Assembly: GCF_043290135.1 (NCBI RefSeq)
Contig: NC_134701.1
Coordinates: 199,726,601-199,790,600, forward strand
Length of the DNA: 64,000 nucleotides
Direction of reading: 5' to 3'
Origin: Rhipicephalus microplus
Taxonomy: Eukaryota > Arthropoda > Arachnida > Ixodida > Ixodidae
Shown: positions 29,640 to 39,376 of the stretch, piece by piece
How the letters are laid out: each line of letters begins with the position of its first letter
Numbering within the stretch: the first letter of the stretch is position 1
Translations under genes and position numbers: made by a program
The notes under the pieces: model-generated
Databases searched by the model: none
Seen by the model: the letters and a program-made list of their open reading frames with translations, nothing else
What the model was told of the DNA's origin: nothing

Positions 29640-32600
29640 TCACAAAGGTGACCGCTTCCTCAGATTATACCGGTGCGGGGTCCGAATGCGGTCCGCCGCT
29701 CCGGGTGTGCCTCGTTGCTGGCGCGAAGTGCCGCAGGGCTCTTGCGCGAGCTCGTCAGACCGTGATACAAAGGGTTTCAGGTCTGCGATATGGGCACGGC
29801 TGAGTTTTCCCGTCTGGGGATCTTTCAGCAAGTACGCGAGTGGAGTGCAAGCTTTCTCCACTCGGTACGGACCAAGCCACTTAGGAGCGAGCGAGGTTGA
29901 GAACCCCTTACTGGCATCGCTAAGGGCGTGGTTGCGCTTCAGGACAAGATCGCCCACCTCAAAAACTAGGTCGCGATGCTTGCGGTCATATTGGGCCTTC
30001 TGCTGAGCCCTGGCCGATGCCAAACTTTGCCTTGCTTTGCAGAAAGCTCGACAAAGCCTGTCCCGAAGTGCCGACGCATAAGCAGAGCAGTCTGCCGGCG
30101 CCTCCTCGTCCTCGAGCTGGCATTGAGTGACGCTGGTCACCGGATTTGCCAACTCCCTTCCAAAATTTAAGAAGGCGGGCGAGAAACCAGTTGAGCGACT
30201 CTCGGATGTTCGAATAGCGAACGCGAGCTCACTCAAATGGTCTGCCCAGTCCCTTTGACTTTCGGCAAAGGCCGCCAACATCGGTTTGAGCGTACGATTG
30301 ACGCGCTCCGTCAAATTGGACTGGGGATGGTAGGGTGAAGTGGTGCAGTGATCAATTCCGAGGGAACGGCACGTGACACCAAACACCCGAGCGGTGAAAT
30401 ACGAAGCATTGTCAGTGATGAGCCTTTCCGGGAAGCCGAACCGGCAAAACACTTCCTGCAGCTTCTCAAGCACCGCTCGCGCTGTCACCTTCCGAAGCGG
30501 GAAAAGTTCCACCCATTTCGAAAAGTGATCAGCGACTACCATCAGGTGAATGAACCCCTGCTTACTTCTGGGAAATGGTCCCATTAGATCGCAGGTGGCC
30601 ACTTGCCACGGACGCTCACTGACAATCGGTTTCATCAGACCGGGCGGTTTGCCACCCCTTGATTTCACCGTTTGACAGACGCGGCAAGAACGGCAGTAGC
30701 GAAAAATGTCTCGCTTCATGCCGGGCCAGGTCACAACGCGGCTCAGTTTTGCAAAAACTTTCGAGCCACTCAGGTGACCGGCCATGGGTTCGTCGTGAGA
30801 GGATCGCAACAGTGCGGCTCTCAGACTTTTGGGCATAACCACCTTAAACGGGTCTATGGACTCGTCGTCAGTGGCTATATACTTCAGCAGGAGCCCGTCA
30901 TGGTCCAGCAAATATGAATCCGCCGGGGACTCAGCGACACACGCTGGTTCGAGCCCCCTATTCGCGCCCGCTGCAGGGCAAGCAGCGTCACGGCGCTCCG
31001 TCTCGTCGAGACAGTCGTTATCGGCGCCCGCTGCAGGACAAGCAGCGTCACGGCGCTCCATCTCTCTGAGACCGTCGCATATTTCGCGACAAAACGGGTC
31101 ACTTTGCTGGGCCTTCAGAAGCTCTTCTCTGCTGAAAGCGATGCCCATTCTCCCAAAATGGGGGAGTCTGGTATCGCGCCCACTCAGGACCGCAGCAACA
31201 ACCGCTTGAGTCGGCGTTACGGGTTCGCTCTCGGCCTCGTGGCCTTCGGAGAGCTCCCCCGCTCGGCCGCTTCGCGGTGCGCCGCTTACCTGGTTAGCAG
31301 CCAAGGTTTGTCCGCATGGGGACTCACCCTTCACGCCGAACGGCGGCGAAGCTGCTGTTTCGCCCCCGACGCTTGCAAGTGCTAAGGCACCGCTAGCGGC
31401 GGTCGCACCGGGATCAAGGTCCTCGGCCGACAGTGGGGCACGAGATAGCGCGTCAGCTACCACGTTGGTGCTCCCCTTTCGATACTGCACCGAAAAGTCA
31501 TAGTGCTGTATCAGGAGAGCCCAGCGCGCCAGCCTGCCGGCAGGCTCACGGAGCCGCATCAGCCAGCTGAGCGCACTGTGATCCGTTTGCACTACGAATT
31601 TCGTCCCATCAAGATAGACGTCAAACTTCCGCAGTGCAAACACGATGGCGAGGCACTCCTTTTCGGTCACGGAATAATTTTTCTCCGCAGAGACCAAGGA
31701 GCGGCTGGCAAAGGCCAACGGCTGCAGCACGCCATCGTATTCCTGTAGGAGAACAGCTCCTAAACCCAGATCGCTCGCATCAGTCTGTACAACGAACGGT
31801 CTGGTCAGGTCGGGGAGCTTGAGCTGCGCTGTCTCCGCTATGGCGTTAGACAGTCGGCAAAACGCCTCCTGCTGCTCAAGTCCCCATTGCCACTCGGCAG
31901 ACTTACCCAAGAGTTTGCTCAAGGGCGCCTGCAGTCGGGCACAGGACGGAATGAAGGAACGGTAAAAGTTGACCATTCCTAGAAAGCGGCGAAGGCCACG
32001 TACGTCCTTGGGCACGGGAAATTCGAGAATAGCTCGAAGTTTCTCCCGATCCGGCTCTATGGAGCCTTCGCCCAGCGTAAACCCGAGCAACTGAACACGG
32101 GTCTGCGCTAATTGGACCTTAGCGGGGTTAAGTGTCATCCCGGCGGTCCTCACCCTCTCGAGTACATCGGCAACATGGGCCAAGTGCTCTTCGAAGGTTC
32201 GTGAATAAATCACGATGTCGTCGAGGTAGCACATGCAGTAAGACCACTTTGCTTCCCCGAGGACGCGGTCCATGAGTCTTTGAAACGTCGCAGGAGCATT
32301 GCAAAGACCAAAGGGCATACGAGTAAACTCGAACAACCCTCTGTGGGACGTGAACGCAGTTTTACACTGGTCACGGGTACCCATCCGGACCTGTAGATAA
32401 CCTTTAGAGGCGTCAAGCGTGGTAAAGTACCGTGCATCACCCAGGTTACCTACGATGGAGTTTATCGTGGGGAGCGGATAGGCATCCTTACGAGTCACTC
32501 CATTCAGACGGCGATAGTCTACGCACAGGCGATGACTGCCATCTTTCTTAGGCACCAGCACAATTGGAGACGCCCAGGAGCTAGACGAGCGGCGAATAAT

Positions 32601-33551
32601 GCCAGCCGCAAGCATATCATCTAGCAACCCATCAATAATCTGCCTTTTGGCGAGACTGACGGGCCTGGGGTTACACTTCAAAGGAAGCGCGTCACCAGTT
32701 TCGATCACGTGGCTCACAAAATCGGTGCAGCCAGGTTGATCGGTGAAGAGCTCGTCGTACTGACGTAACAGTGTCGACAGACGAGCCTTCTGTGCTTCAT
32801 CCAACTGAGTCGCGCAGGCGACCAAAGGGTGTAGTGCCTCTTCGTGTCGTGCCGGTCGATCCAAGCAGGGGTTTCGAGCCGACGAGCGCGGAACGCCAGG
32901 GTACGACCCCGGAGTTGGCGCACGACACGGTTCGTGCCGCGCCTCTCGTTCCTGAAGGGGACTGTGAGAGGGCAAATGCGGTGAGCGGGGGCTTGGCCCC
33001 GAACTCTGCGCAAGGCACGTTTCCGACGCTTCTACCGCAAAGGCGACGGTAAGCGCCGGCGGGCTGATGAACGGCTTGAGTTGGCAAAATGGGCCATCAC
33101 GATAGCCGCCATTCGCAATGTCCACAACGATACCAGTTTTAAGGAGAAAGTCCCGACCGAGAATCACTGGAACATTGAGCCCTGGAAGATGAATAAGACG
33201 ACAGCGTCTCATTCGATCTCCCCATCGGACAGTCAACCTTGCAGCGCCTGCCGAATGGGCCACGCCTTTCGCAAGGGTGAATGTCGTTCGGCTGTCCCGC
33301 AAGCGCACCGAGTGCTTCTGCAAGTGGGACAACACCTGTTCGCCAAACAACGAGGCGCTAGCGCCCGTGTCCAGCAAAGCCGAAAATTCACGGCCGGCAA
33401 TGGTGACCGGAATGAACGGCGCGTGCGTATCGGCAAGAAAAGTGCTTGCCCTGCACGCAGAGGGAAGAAGCAAAGGTTGGGTCGGTCGTGCATTCACGAA
33501 CGACCCGGAAGCCCGTTTCCCTGCCTCGCAGGAGGCCTGGATCCGGTGCAT
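29640..33551 (-). CDS. pol: Pol polyprotein of gypsy-2 (PR-RT-RNaseH-IN)
   Basis: Intact. Aspartic protease DTGA at residues 61-64 and ILGRDFL downstream. RT from ~300, with ASPIVLVPKKDGSHRLCVDY and the YLDD catalytic box at 442-445. RNase H begins near 585 with Asp591 in VQTDASD. Integrase has the HHCC zinc domain starting at His919 (GHLSG...CRSCRVC) and a DDE triad at Asp988, Asp1047 and Glu1082. A GPY/F-type C-terminal module (LGPYRVEK) follows, with no chromodomain seen. ERRDAACPAAGA is duplicated in tandem before integrase (~30960-31065). The first ATG (33551) lies inside gag in the -1 frame. A slippery site 30 nt later suggests that the protein is made mainly as a Gag-Pol fusion of about 1,875 residues. 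Confidence 0.95.
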   Translation of the reverse strand: MHRIQASCEAGKRASGSFVNARPTQPLLLPSACRASTFLADTHAPFIPVTIAGREFSALLDTGASASLFGEQVLSHLQKHSVRLRDSRTTFTLAKGVAHSAGAARLTVRWGDRMRRCRLIHLPGLNVPVILGRDFLLKTGIVVDIANGGYRDGPFCQLKPFISPPALTVAFAVEASETCLAQSSGPSPRSPHLPSHSPLQEREARHEPCRAPTPGSYPGVPRSSARNPCLDRPARHEEALHPLVACATQLDEAQKARLSTLLRQYDELFTDQPGCTDFVSHVIETGDALPLKCNPRPVSLAKRQIIDGLLDDMLAAGIIRRSSSSWASPIVLVPKKDGSHRLCVDYRRLNGVTRKDAYPLPTINSIVGNLGDARYFTTLDASKGYLQVRMGTRDQCKTAFTSHRGLFEFTRMPFGLCNAPATFQRLMDRVLGEAKWSYCMCYLDDIVIYSRTFEEHLAHVADVLERVRTAGMTLNPAKVQLAQTRVQLLGFTLGEGSIEPDREKLRAILEFPVPKDVRGLRRFLGMVNFYRSFIPSCARLQAPLSKLLGKSAEWQWGLEQQEAFCRLSNAIAETAQLKLPDLTRPFVVQTDASDLGLGAVLLQEYDGVLQPLAFASRSLVSAEKNYSVTEKECLAIVFALRKFDVYLDGTKFVVQTDHSALSWLMRLREPAGRLARWALLIQHYDFSVQYRKGSTNVVADALSRAPLSAEDLDPGATAASGALALASVGGETAASPPFGVKGESPCGQTLAANQVSGAPRSGRAGELSEGHEAESEPVTPTQAVVAAVLSGRDTRLPHFGRMGIAFSREELLKAQQSDPFCREICDGLREMERRDAACPAAGADNDCLDETERRDAACPAAGANRGLEPACVAESPADSYLLDHDGLLLKYIATDDESIDPFKVVMPKSLRAALLRSSHDEPMAGHLSGSKVFAKLSRVVTWPGMKRDIFRYCRSCRVCQTVKSRGGKPPGLMKPIVSERPWQVATCDLMGPFPRSKQGFIHLMVVADHFSKWVELFPLRKVTARAVLEKLQEVFCRFGFPERLITDNASYFTARVFGVTCRSLGIDHCTTSPYHPQSNLTERVNRTLKPMLAAFAESQRDWADHLSELAFAIRTSESRSTGFSPAFLNFGRELANPVTSVTQCQLEDEEAPADCSAYASALRDRLCRAFCKARQSLASARAQQKAQYDRKHRDLVFEVGDLVLKRNHALSDASKGFSTSLAPKWLGPYRVEKACTPLAYLLKDPQTGKLSRAHIADLKPFVSRSDELAQEPCGTSRQQRGTPGAADRIRTPHRYNLRKRSPL
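33479..33521 (-). promoter_or_regulatory. -1 ribosomal frameshift signal of gypsy-2 gag-pol
   Basis: On the minus strand the heptamer G GGA AAC (33521-33515) sits exactly in gag phase, with GGA and AAC as gag codons, and shifts by -1 into pol. After an 8-nt spacer (33514-33507) comes a stem-loop at 33506-33479: GGGTCG pairs with CGACCC, TCGTG with CACGA, loop AATG, one T/C mismatch between the helices. The gag stop codon lies within the stem. Heptamer type, spacer and stem are those of known retroviral -1 sites. Confidence 0.88.
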
Positions 33552-35266
33552 TCCCTTGCTATGTGCCCTCTTTCACGGCAGCGGTAACAGCGCACTCCAT
33601 CACGGTCTGTATTCCCAGACGGAGCAGCTTCGAGCTGTCGTGATCGGCTCGCTACGTTATCGTAGGATACGTTTCTGCGAGCCGCACCTCCAACATTACG
33701 TTGGGTCGAAAAGCGTCCCTGTGTGGAGGTTTCAGGCGGAGCAGCGCAGGCTGCCCGCCTTTCATGCGTAAAGGGGTCAAGAGCGCGATCGCTCAACTCC
33801 CACGCACAGCCGGTTGCAGCCGCAAAGGCGGCGCCGAGAGGCTGTTGCCGTTGGGGAAGGGTCATGGCCCCTCTCCAAGCGCAGCGCGGCTCAAGGGCGT
33901 CGCTGGCTGGCGGCGGCGGGCGATAGGCACGCGCGGCGAGAATGTCGCCTTGGATGCGCTTCGCCTCGGCGGCCAACGCTTCCAAATCACTGAAGCGGCC
34001 GCCGCGCAGGTATGCCGAAAAAGTCGGATGTGCCTGCCGTATCACCCGTTCGACGCGTTCCTCGTTCGAGGCTCGGGGCTCAGCGATAGAAATAAGTTCA
34101 TCCATCGCCCGTACATACTCCTGTAAAGACTCGTCAGGAGCTTGTGTACGGAGCTCGAGCTCTCGCCGCATCCTACTTTCGTAGTCAGCGGGTAGGAATT
34201 CGCGCAAAAAGACCGCACGAAATTCCTCGAGGTTTGCTGCACGGTAACCGGAAAGCCGATACCATCTCGCCGCCGTGTCAGTCAGTGCAGCTGGAACAAC
34301 ACGTTCGAGCACCACCTTGTCATCCAAACCCATCGCCCTCTGATAACGTGACAGAGAGTCGAGGTAATCTCGGGCGGTGAGCTGATCACCGTATCCGCTG
34401 TAGGTTGGCACAGGCAACATAACAGCGGGGTGACCGCTTTTCGGAACAGCCGAAAGCGTTTGCACAGCTCCCGAGAGTGCTTGGATCATCTGCACGGCGT
34501 TTTGCAGCAAAGTCTGCGTCGTCGCACCGGCTTCGTAGGAAACCGTTGGTGCGTTAGCGGCGCGGTCGAGCGAAGGCGAGCAGTCGCCCAGCTCGATCAG
34601 TGGGGCGGTTTCAAACAGACCACCGCCCGGCGCGCCATTCCCAGAGCAAAATAGGCTCCTTGTGGGATTTGCCTGTTGTCGAACCAAAGGCGCACTTGGT
34701 GCGGCTACCATCGACAATTCAGGCGCCTGCGCAGCGTGCGGTCGAAGTGTCGGTTGCACGGCTGATAGCGGGCAAAAGTCGGCGAGGGCCCCGTCAATTC
34801 CGCAGGGAACCGACTGCGAGCGCTGTGCCGACGAACTGCCATGCATGCCAAAGGGCGCATTAGCAGTCGGAGGCGCTTGTGCGTAACGTTCGGGTAGGGC
34901 AAGAGGCCCATTCCGAAGCGACGCGCCATCTCCAAATGGAGCGGCTAGGCGCCCCGTGTCGTCACCGCAATAGGGGGTGCCGACACGGACGGGTGTCGGA
35001 GGCGCTTGTGCGTAACGTTCGGGTAGGGCAAGAGGCCCATTCCGAAGCGACGCGCCATCTCCAAAGGGAGCGGCTAGGCGCCTCGTGTCGTCACCGCAAT
35101 AGGGGGTGCCGACACGGACGGGTGCAGAAGGGTTCCCGTCCACAGAGGCAATGGCCTCCGTGTGCAACGCGGCATCCGCTAAAAGGGACAGCGGACAAAA
35201 GTCCCGCGAAGCAGCCATGTTGCGACGAGCCCGAATCGCGCAGGCGAACTGACTCGCTAAGAGCAA
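33494..35266 (-). CDS. gag: Gag polyprotein of gypsy-2
   Basis: Intact, 590 residues from the first ATG, which lies about 20 nt past the primer-binding site. A second Met (residue 17, MAAS) is an alternative start. The N-terminal third is Pro/Ala-rich and contains two tandem copies of a 43-residue unit. The capsid-type domain (about 285-420) has ARDYLDSLSRY, DTAARWYRLSGY and SLQEYVRAMDEL. One CCHC knuckle, CYRCRERGHIAREC, is at residues 560-573. The last 58 nt overlap pol in the -1 frame. It would form cytoplasmic particles that package element RNA. Confidence 0.93.
   Translation of the reverse strand: MLLASQFACAIRARRNMAASRDFCPLSLLADAALHTEAIASVDGNPSAPVRVGTPYCGDDTRRLAAPFGDGASLRNGPLALPERYAQAPPTPVRVGTPYCGDDTGRLAAPFGDGASLRNGPLALPERYAQAPPTANAPFGMHGSSSAQRSQSVPCGIDGALADFCPLSAVQPTLRPHAAQAPELSMVAAPSAPLVRQQANPTRSLFCSGNGAPGGGLFETAPLIELGDCSPSLDRAANAPTVSYEAGATTQTLLQNAVQMIQALSGAVQTLSAVPKSGHPAVMLPVPTYSGYGDQLTARDYLDSLSRYQRAMGLDDKVVLERVVPAALTDTAARWYRLSGYRAANLEEFRAVFLREFLPADYESRMRRELELRTQAPDESLQEYVRAMDELISIAEPRASNEERVERVIRQAHPTFSAYLRGGRFSDLEALAAEAKRIQGDILAARAYRPPPPASDALEPRCAWRGAMTLPQRQQPLGAAFAAATGCAWELSDRALDPFTHERRAACAAPPETSTQGRFSTQRNVGGAARRNVSYDNVASRSRQLEAAPSGNTDRDGVRCYRCRERGHIARECTGSRPPARQGNGLPGRS
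34866..35123 (-). repeat. 129-bp tandem duplication in gypsy-2 gag
   Basis: GTCGGAGGCGCTTGTGCG starts at 34866 and 34995. The two 129-bp (43-codon) units differ at only a few bases and keep the frame. Confidence 0.92.
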
Positions 35267-35285
35267 TCAAAAGCTAGAGCTTTTG

Positions 35286-35303
35286 ATACCGCGTTGGGCG
35301 CCA
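35286..35303 (-). promoter_or_regulatory. tRNA-Lys-type primer-binding site of gypsy-2
   Basis: The minus strand reads TGGCGCCCAACGCGGTAT one base after the 5' LTR. The first 12 bases are complementary to the 3' end of arthropod tRNA-Lys (…CGTTGGGCGCCA). Confidence 0.85.
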
Positions 35304-35304
35304 G

Positions 35305-36040
35305 TGTGGTGTACACGTATCCCGAAGGAGTACGGCCACCAGCGTGGGTCCGGTCTTAGCGAGCCGCAGGGCACGCGTTAACCGTCGCCGTGGCGGGAAA
35401 CACGATACTGCTCAAGTCGCAACACTTTATTGTGGCAACACCAAACGCAGTACAGCCCGTTGCAAACAGGCGCGGCGGGAAAGCAAGTAGGCTTATCCAC
35501 GCCACGGGCACAAAGTACTACACAGGGGTGCCACGAGCACGTCTCCGCGGTAAAGGTGATCCACGGAGACACCGGAGCAAAGGCCCGGTTGCTCGAGCGA
35601 GGGCAAAGGCGCTCGCGTTGGCTTCGAAGGGAGACGGGTCGGCGTAGCGAGGCCACGCACTAGGACACCGTACCGCCCTTCGGCCGTGCGTACGCAGCGG
35701 GGCAAACAGCGGGTGAGCGTTCGCCTTGGGCGCGAGGCGCCGTCAGCGAAGTCCGACGATCCCCCGACTGACGGGAGTCGACGGACGAAAAGATAGCGTG
35801 GCTCACCGTTTGCTGTCCCGGAGAGTATCTGACCGCTCCCGACGCGGCGCGCGAAAACCTCTCGCGAGTCCCCGCGCGCGGCGCCACAGTCAACATCCGC
35901 TACCGGGTGAGGGAGTTATACGTCACTCCGCCCTTCCCAGCACGGCAGACAGCAAGGGGGGCAGACATGTCGGGACATGAGAACGGCAGAAAAGGCGGGA
36001 AAGCCCGCTTAAAGGCAGCGGGCCAGCCTCAATTCCCACA
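35305..36040 (-). repeat. 5' LTR of gypsy-2
   Basis: 736 bp, three differences from the 3' LTR. It should contain the promoter. An AATAAA on the minus strand at 35426-35431 marks the R/U5 side. No clear TATA box was assigned. Confidence 0.97.
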
Positions 36041-36154
36041 GCCTACAACTTTCCGATTTTCATTCAATTGCTGAAAGTTTCAACCAATCGTATAATCATC
36101 GGTCAAGCGCAATACATTTATTAAAAAAAAGCGCAATGTTAAAATAATATTTTG

Positions 36155-36335
36155 CGTTTTACGCCCGCAAACCACGCTATGATTATGACAGACGCCGCTG
36201 TGGAGGTCTCCGGAAATTTCCACCAAGTGGTGTTCTTTAACGTGCACTGACATCGCACAGTACACAGGCCTCTAACATTTCGCCTCCATGGAAATGTGAC
36301 GGCCGGAGCCGGGATCAAACCCATGACATTGACCA
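36155..36335 (-). repeat. Degenerate Ruka SINE body
   Basis: On the minus strand: B-box region GTTTGATCCCGGC, then GGAGGCGAAATGTTAGAGGC, GTGCACGTTAAAGAACACCA, GGAAATTTCCGGAGACC and CATAATCATAGCG. Same order as the full Ruka at 61.7 kb. The tRNA head is lost. Confidence 0.7.
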
Positions 36336-36639
36336 AGCACTCCACAGATGGTTAAAGAGGGATGTTGAAACGTACGGCCTCGGTGCTAACAAGCAATGGT
36401 TTAATCACGACAGCTCATTAAAGGCCCTTTATTACTGGTTATTATGTCTGTCCTGTAACCTTTATTGGAGTTTGCCATGATGTGTTCTTTTTTTTTTATT
36501 TATAGTGGACAAGTAGTGGTTATATAAATTGCTCAACCACTGGGGAACATTACTTTTTTTGAAGCGTGGCGATTTCTTCCTTTTTGGCACGTCATTTGTG
36601 AATTGAGGAGTTCGCTTAATTGTTGTGTCGTATACTGCA

Positions 36640-37350
36640 GGGTGCTGGGAGTTTTAAAGACGATAGGCTTTCTTGGGGACCTTCGACGCAAAAATTTTGG
36701 TCTGTCTGTGTGTTCATTTGTCTGTTTGTCCGCTTTTAATGGCATTTTAAAGGGCACCAGACGGTTCCCCAAATGGCCGACCCCATCCGCAGCGCCCACC
36801 AATATTCAACCTTCAGCGTTCATACTTGTGCAATTGTGAATTAAAAAGCAATTATTGCGCATATCTGAGGCCCCATAACAACACGTCAATAGTTTGTATG
36901 TGTGTCTTCTACAAAAAAAAAAGGCATACATAAGTAATTCCAAGGACCGTAGCGTTTATCACGCTGCGCTGACTATGCAACGCTTGCACGAAAAGGTAAA
37001 TGTTTCCAACGCTTTTCTAATACGACACAGTGGTGGCACTTACCCATCGCCTCACGTTCTACACCTTATCACCTCCGAGACAGGCGCGCATGCCGCGTGC
37101 TTTGTTTTCCAAAATAACAGCGAGATAGCGCTCATGTCTCACATGCGACGTGACTTGATGCGCTCGTTCGCCCCTGCTGCACGCTTGAGACACTATAGCG
37201 CAGCGCCTCCAGAATACCATTCACCGATTTTCTTGCGCTGAACATCAAATAATCGTTTTGTTCACTGTCTCCAGACGCAAGTTCGACGACATTTGCAGTG
37301 TAACATGCAGATACGGGGACAATTTTTGCGCACGTATAGACGAACATTTC
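36640..37350 (-). repeat. Dispersed non-coding family, copy C
   Basis: Aligns as reverse complement with 49200-49930: TTCTTGGGGACCTTCGACGC, GCGCATATCTGAGGC, CTTGCACGAAAAGG, CTCATGTCTCACATGCGACG and GTAACATGCAGATACGGGG occur in both. No shared long frame, so non-coding. Confidence 0.75.
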
Positions 37351-38060
37351 CTTCGCAAAGCCATATACAGTGTCGCTGTGACTACCTTTGTTAAGCCGAA
37401 AAAAAAAAGTTTTGGTATAACACCTCGCAATAAATCACGGCCAGGGTACGCGTTCCTATCTTTCTATTTTTTGTTAATGCCGAGTCATGCCACCTACCAT
37501 ACTATTACCTGAAAAAATCACTTTTGCATCTGTATTTGTCTGTCACAACCATCACCTCTGTGTCTTTTCGCATATTTTTGAACAGGGGATTAGCATTGTT
37601 ACCAACTGTTTGGCTTTAACGCTGTCACGTAACTTCGGGCAAATATTCTTGGTGCGTCTAGTCGGTTTAGCTATCGTTTAATTACTCCCTTCCTTAAAAA
37701 ACAGCCTATTTTTGAATTTTTATTCACTGGATCCACTAATACAAACTTCACCATTTTTTCGCCAATAATTTCAGTTACAATATCTAAATGTAACATGTTA
37801 ACTACGGAAAGTGACATATATTTTTTTAACTGTTAGTATTCCAGATTGACTTGCCTTCTTTCCTCAAATCATTGAAATCTTAGATTGCAGTTAAACGTAT
37901 AAAAATTAGGCTGCCTTGCTTTCAGATAAGTAGTTTATTGTTCAATAAATTTTGTAACCTTTAGTCATGCATTTTAAATTTCCCGCTAATTTTGTACTAT
38001 TAATCACCTCATGCACATATATCAACCCCTTACCTCCTCTAAAGTGACCCTCACCCCCAT
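37351..38060. other. AT-rich, no identifiable feature
   Basis: Low-GC sequence without recognisable genes or repeats shared with the window. Confidence 0.5.
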
Positions 38061-38068
38061 TTGTTACG

Positions 38069-38135
38069 AGCAGGTAATGTAAGTGTATTCACTTACATTA
38101 CCTGCTAGAGTTTCATATCACTGTATGAAACTCTA
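38069..38135. repeat. Two adjacent perfect hairpins
   Basis: First: AGCAGGTAATGTAAGTG at 38069-38085, 4-nt loop, exact reverse complement at 38090-38106. Second: TAGAGTTTCATA at 38106-38117, 6-nt loop, exact complement at 38124-38135. They share one base. CATTACCTGCT recurs just after (38138-38148). Confidence 0.9.
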
Positions 38136-39289
38136 TGCATTACCTGCTTTACCTTACATTTCGAACATTAAAAAAAGTTGACTTGATGCCAATTTCGCCT
38201 TTGAGCATGGCCTTTAAGCATGGCAAAAAATGTCAAGGCTACAATAAGAGAAACATGTGCGCTTGAGAGCCCTGCAAGTTCGACACTTTTTGTCTGGTAA
38301 ATACTTAATAAATTACCAAAAATCAAACTTGCGCCAGAGCGCGTGAGATGGTAGCGCCATCCTCTGGGTCAATATAGAACAAAAAACAACATGCTTTTCT
38401 ATGACTGCCAAAAGGTAGCGACACACGTCCTTGTTTTGTAGATGTTGCACGATGTTTGTTATATTCAAAAGGGTTAAAATATTTTATTACGTGATGCATG
38501 CAACAACATGTCTGAGTTTTCCGCTAATTACAAATACCTTTGCATTTTGCGCGTTCCTCTTTTCCGAATAATCATTGCCTGGACACGTAAAGCAGGTTAC
38601 GGGATGCGAGCGCATTGAAAATGTTTAACCTTGGCAACATGCTTCGATGGGATTCATTGTATTACCAGAGTGGTGTTACTTTCAAGCAATATGTGCACTT
38701 ATCTCGGAGCCCGCAGTGCCCGTACAAAGCTGGTGACGGAGAATCACAGTCTACCTTTTACACCAATGACACAGGCGGAGGTTTTCGATTTACGCCGGTG
38801 GAGCGAAAGCAGGGTGGGGGCGTCAAGCCGGAATAAATATGTTGAGCGAATGTACACAAAGTAAATCGGTCGTCCCCGTGGTAAAAGTCTGAAAATTTCT
38901 TCACACAATATTCTATTGAGCTCTATACTGAACGTGTATAGAACAAAATGAAGGCACTAATCCGGCTCGCCCCTAGAAGGTGGGTGGCCCGGTGAGCGGA
39001 CCACTGGCACTTCACAACGTCTCTGATCAGTGAGGACACAACAACCATTACATTCATGTAACATCCCAGAGTGACATAGACATATTCGGGTGAATGACTA
39101 GAGCCCACGCTTTCAGAACACCGAAACGACAGTCGTGAAATAGCTATACTATTCCCTTCGGCAAAATTATCAATGGTTACACCACCACAATTACCGCAAT
39201 GACATTCACGCTGAGCGTAAACAACTGCGCGCCCTGTGGCCTGAATGCATACAACATTCTAACACATAGGATTTCCGCCTCCACAAGAA
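38136..39289. other. No identifiable feature
   Basis: AT-rich; only short open frames. Confidence 0.45.
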
Positions 39290-39376
39290 ATGCAGCCGCC
39301 GCAGCCGGGATTCGATCCCACGACCTGCGGGTCAGCAGCCGAGTACCTTAGCCACTAGACCACCGCGGCGGGGCTG
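39270..39376 (-). repeat. Ruka-like SINE, tRNA head
   Basis: The minus strand begins GCCCCGCCGCGGTGGTCTAG, with CTAAGGTACTCGGCTGCTGA and B box GGATCGAATCCC, then GCGGCGGCTGCATTTC. The body after GGAGGCGGAAAT departs from the consensus, so this is a truncated copy or another subfamily. Confidence 0.8.

Larger units (their letters stand above)
27800..36040 (-). mobile_element. Complete Ty3/gypsy retrotransposon 2
   Basis: 8,241 bp, bounded by 736-bp direct LTRs that begin TGTGG and end CCACA. They are flanked by a 4-bp target duplication GCCT (27796-27799 and 36041-36044). Minus-strand order: 5' LTR, primer-binding site, gag, pol (protease, RT, RNase H, integrase), a ~1.1-kb non-coding stretch, polypurine tract, 3' LTR. 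The LTRs differ at three visible positions (0.4%), so insertion is recent. There is no env-like frame. Confidence 0.97.
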
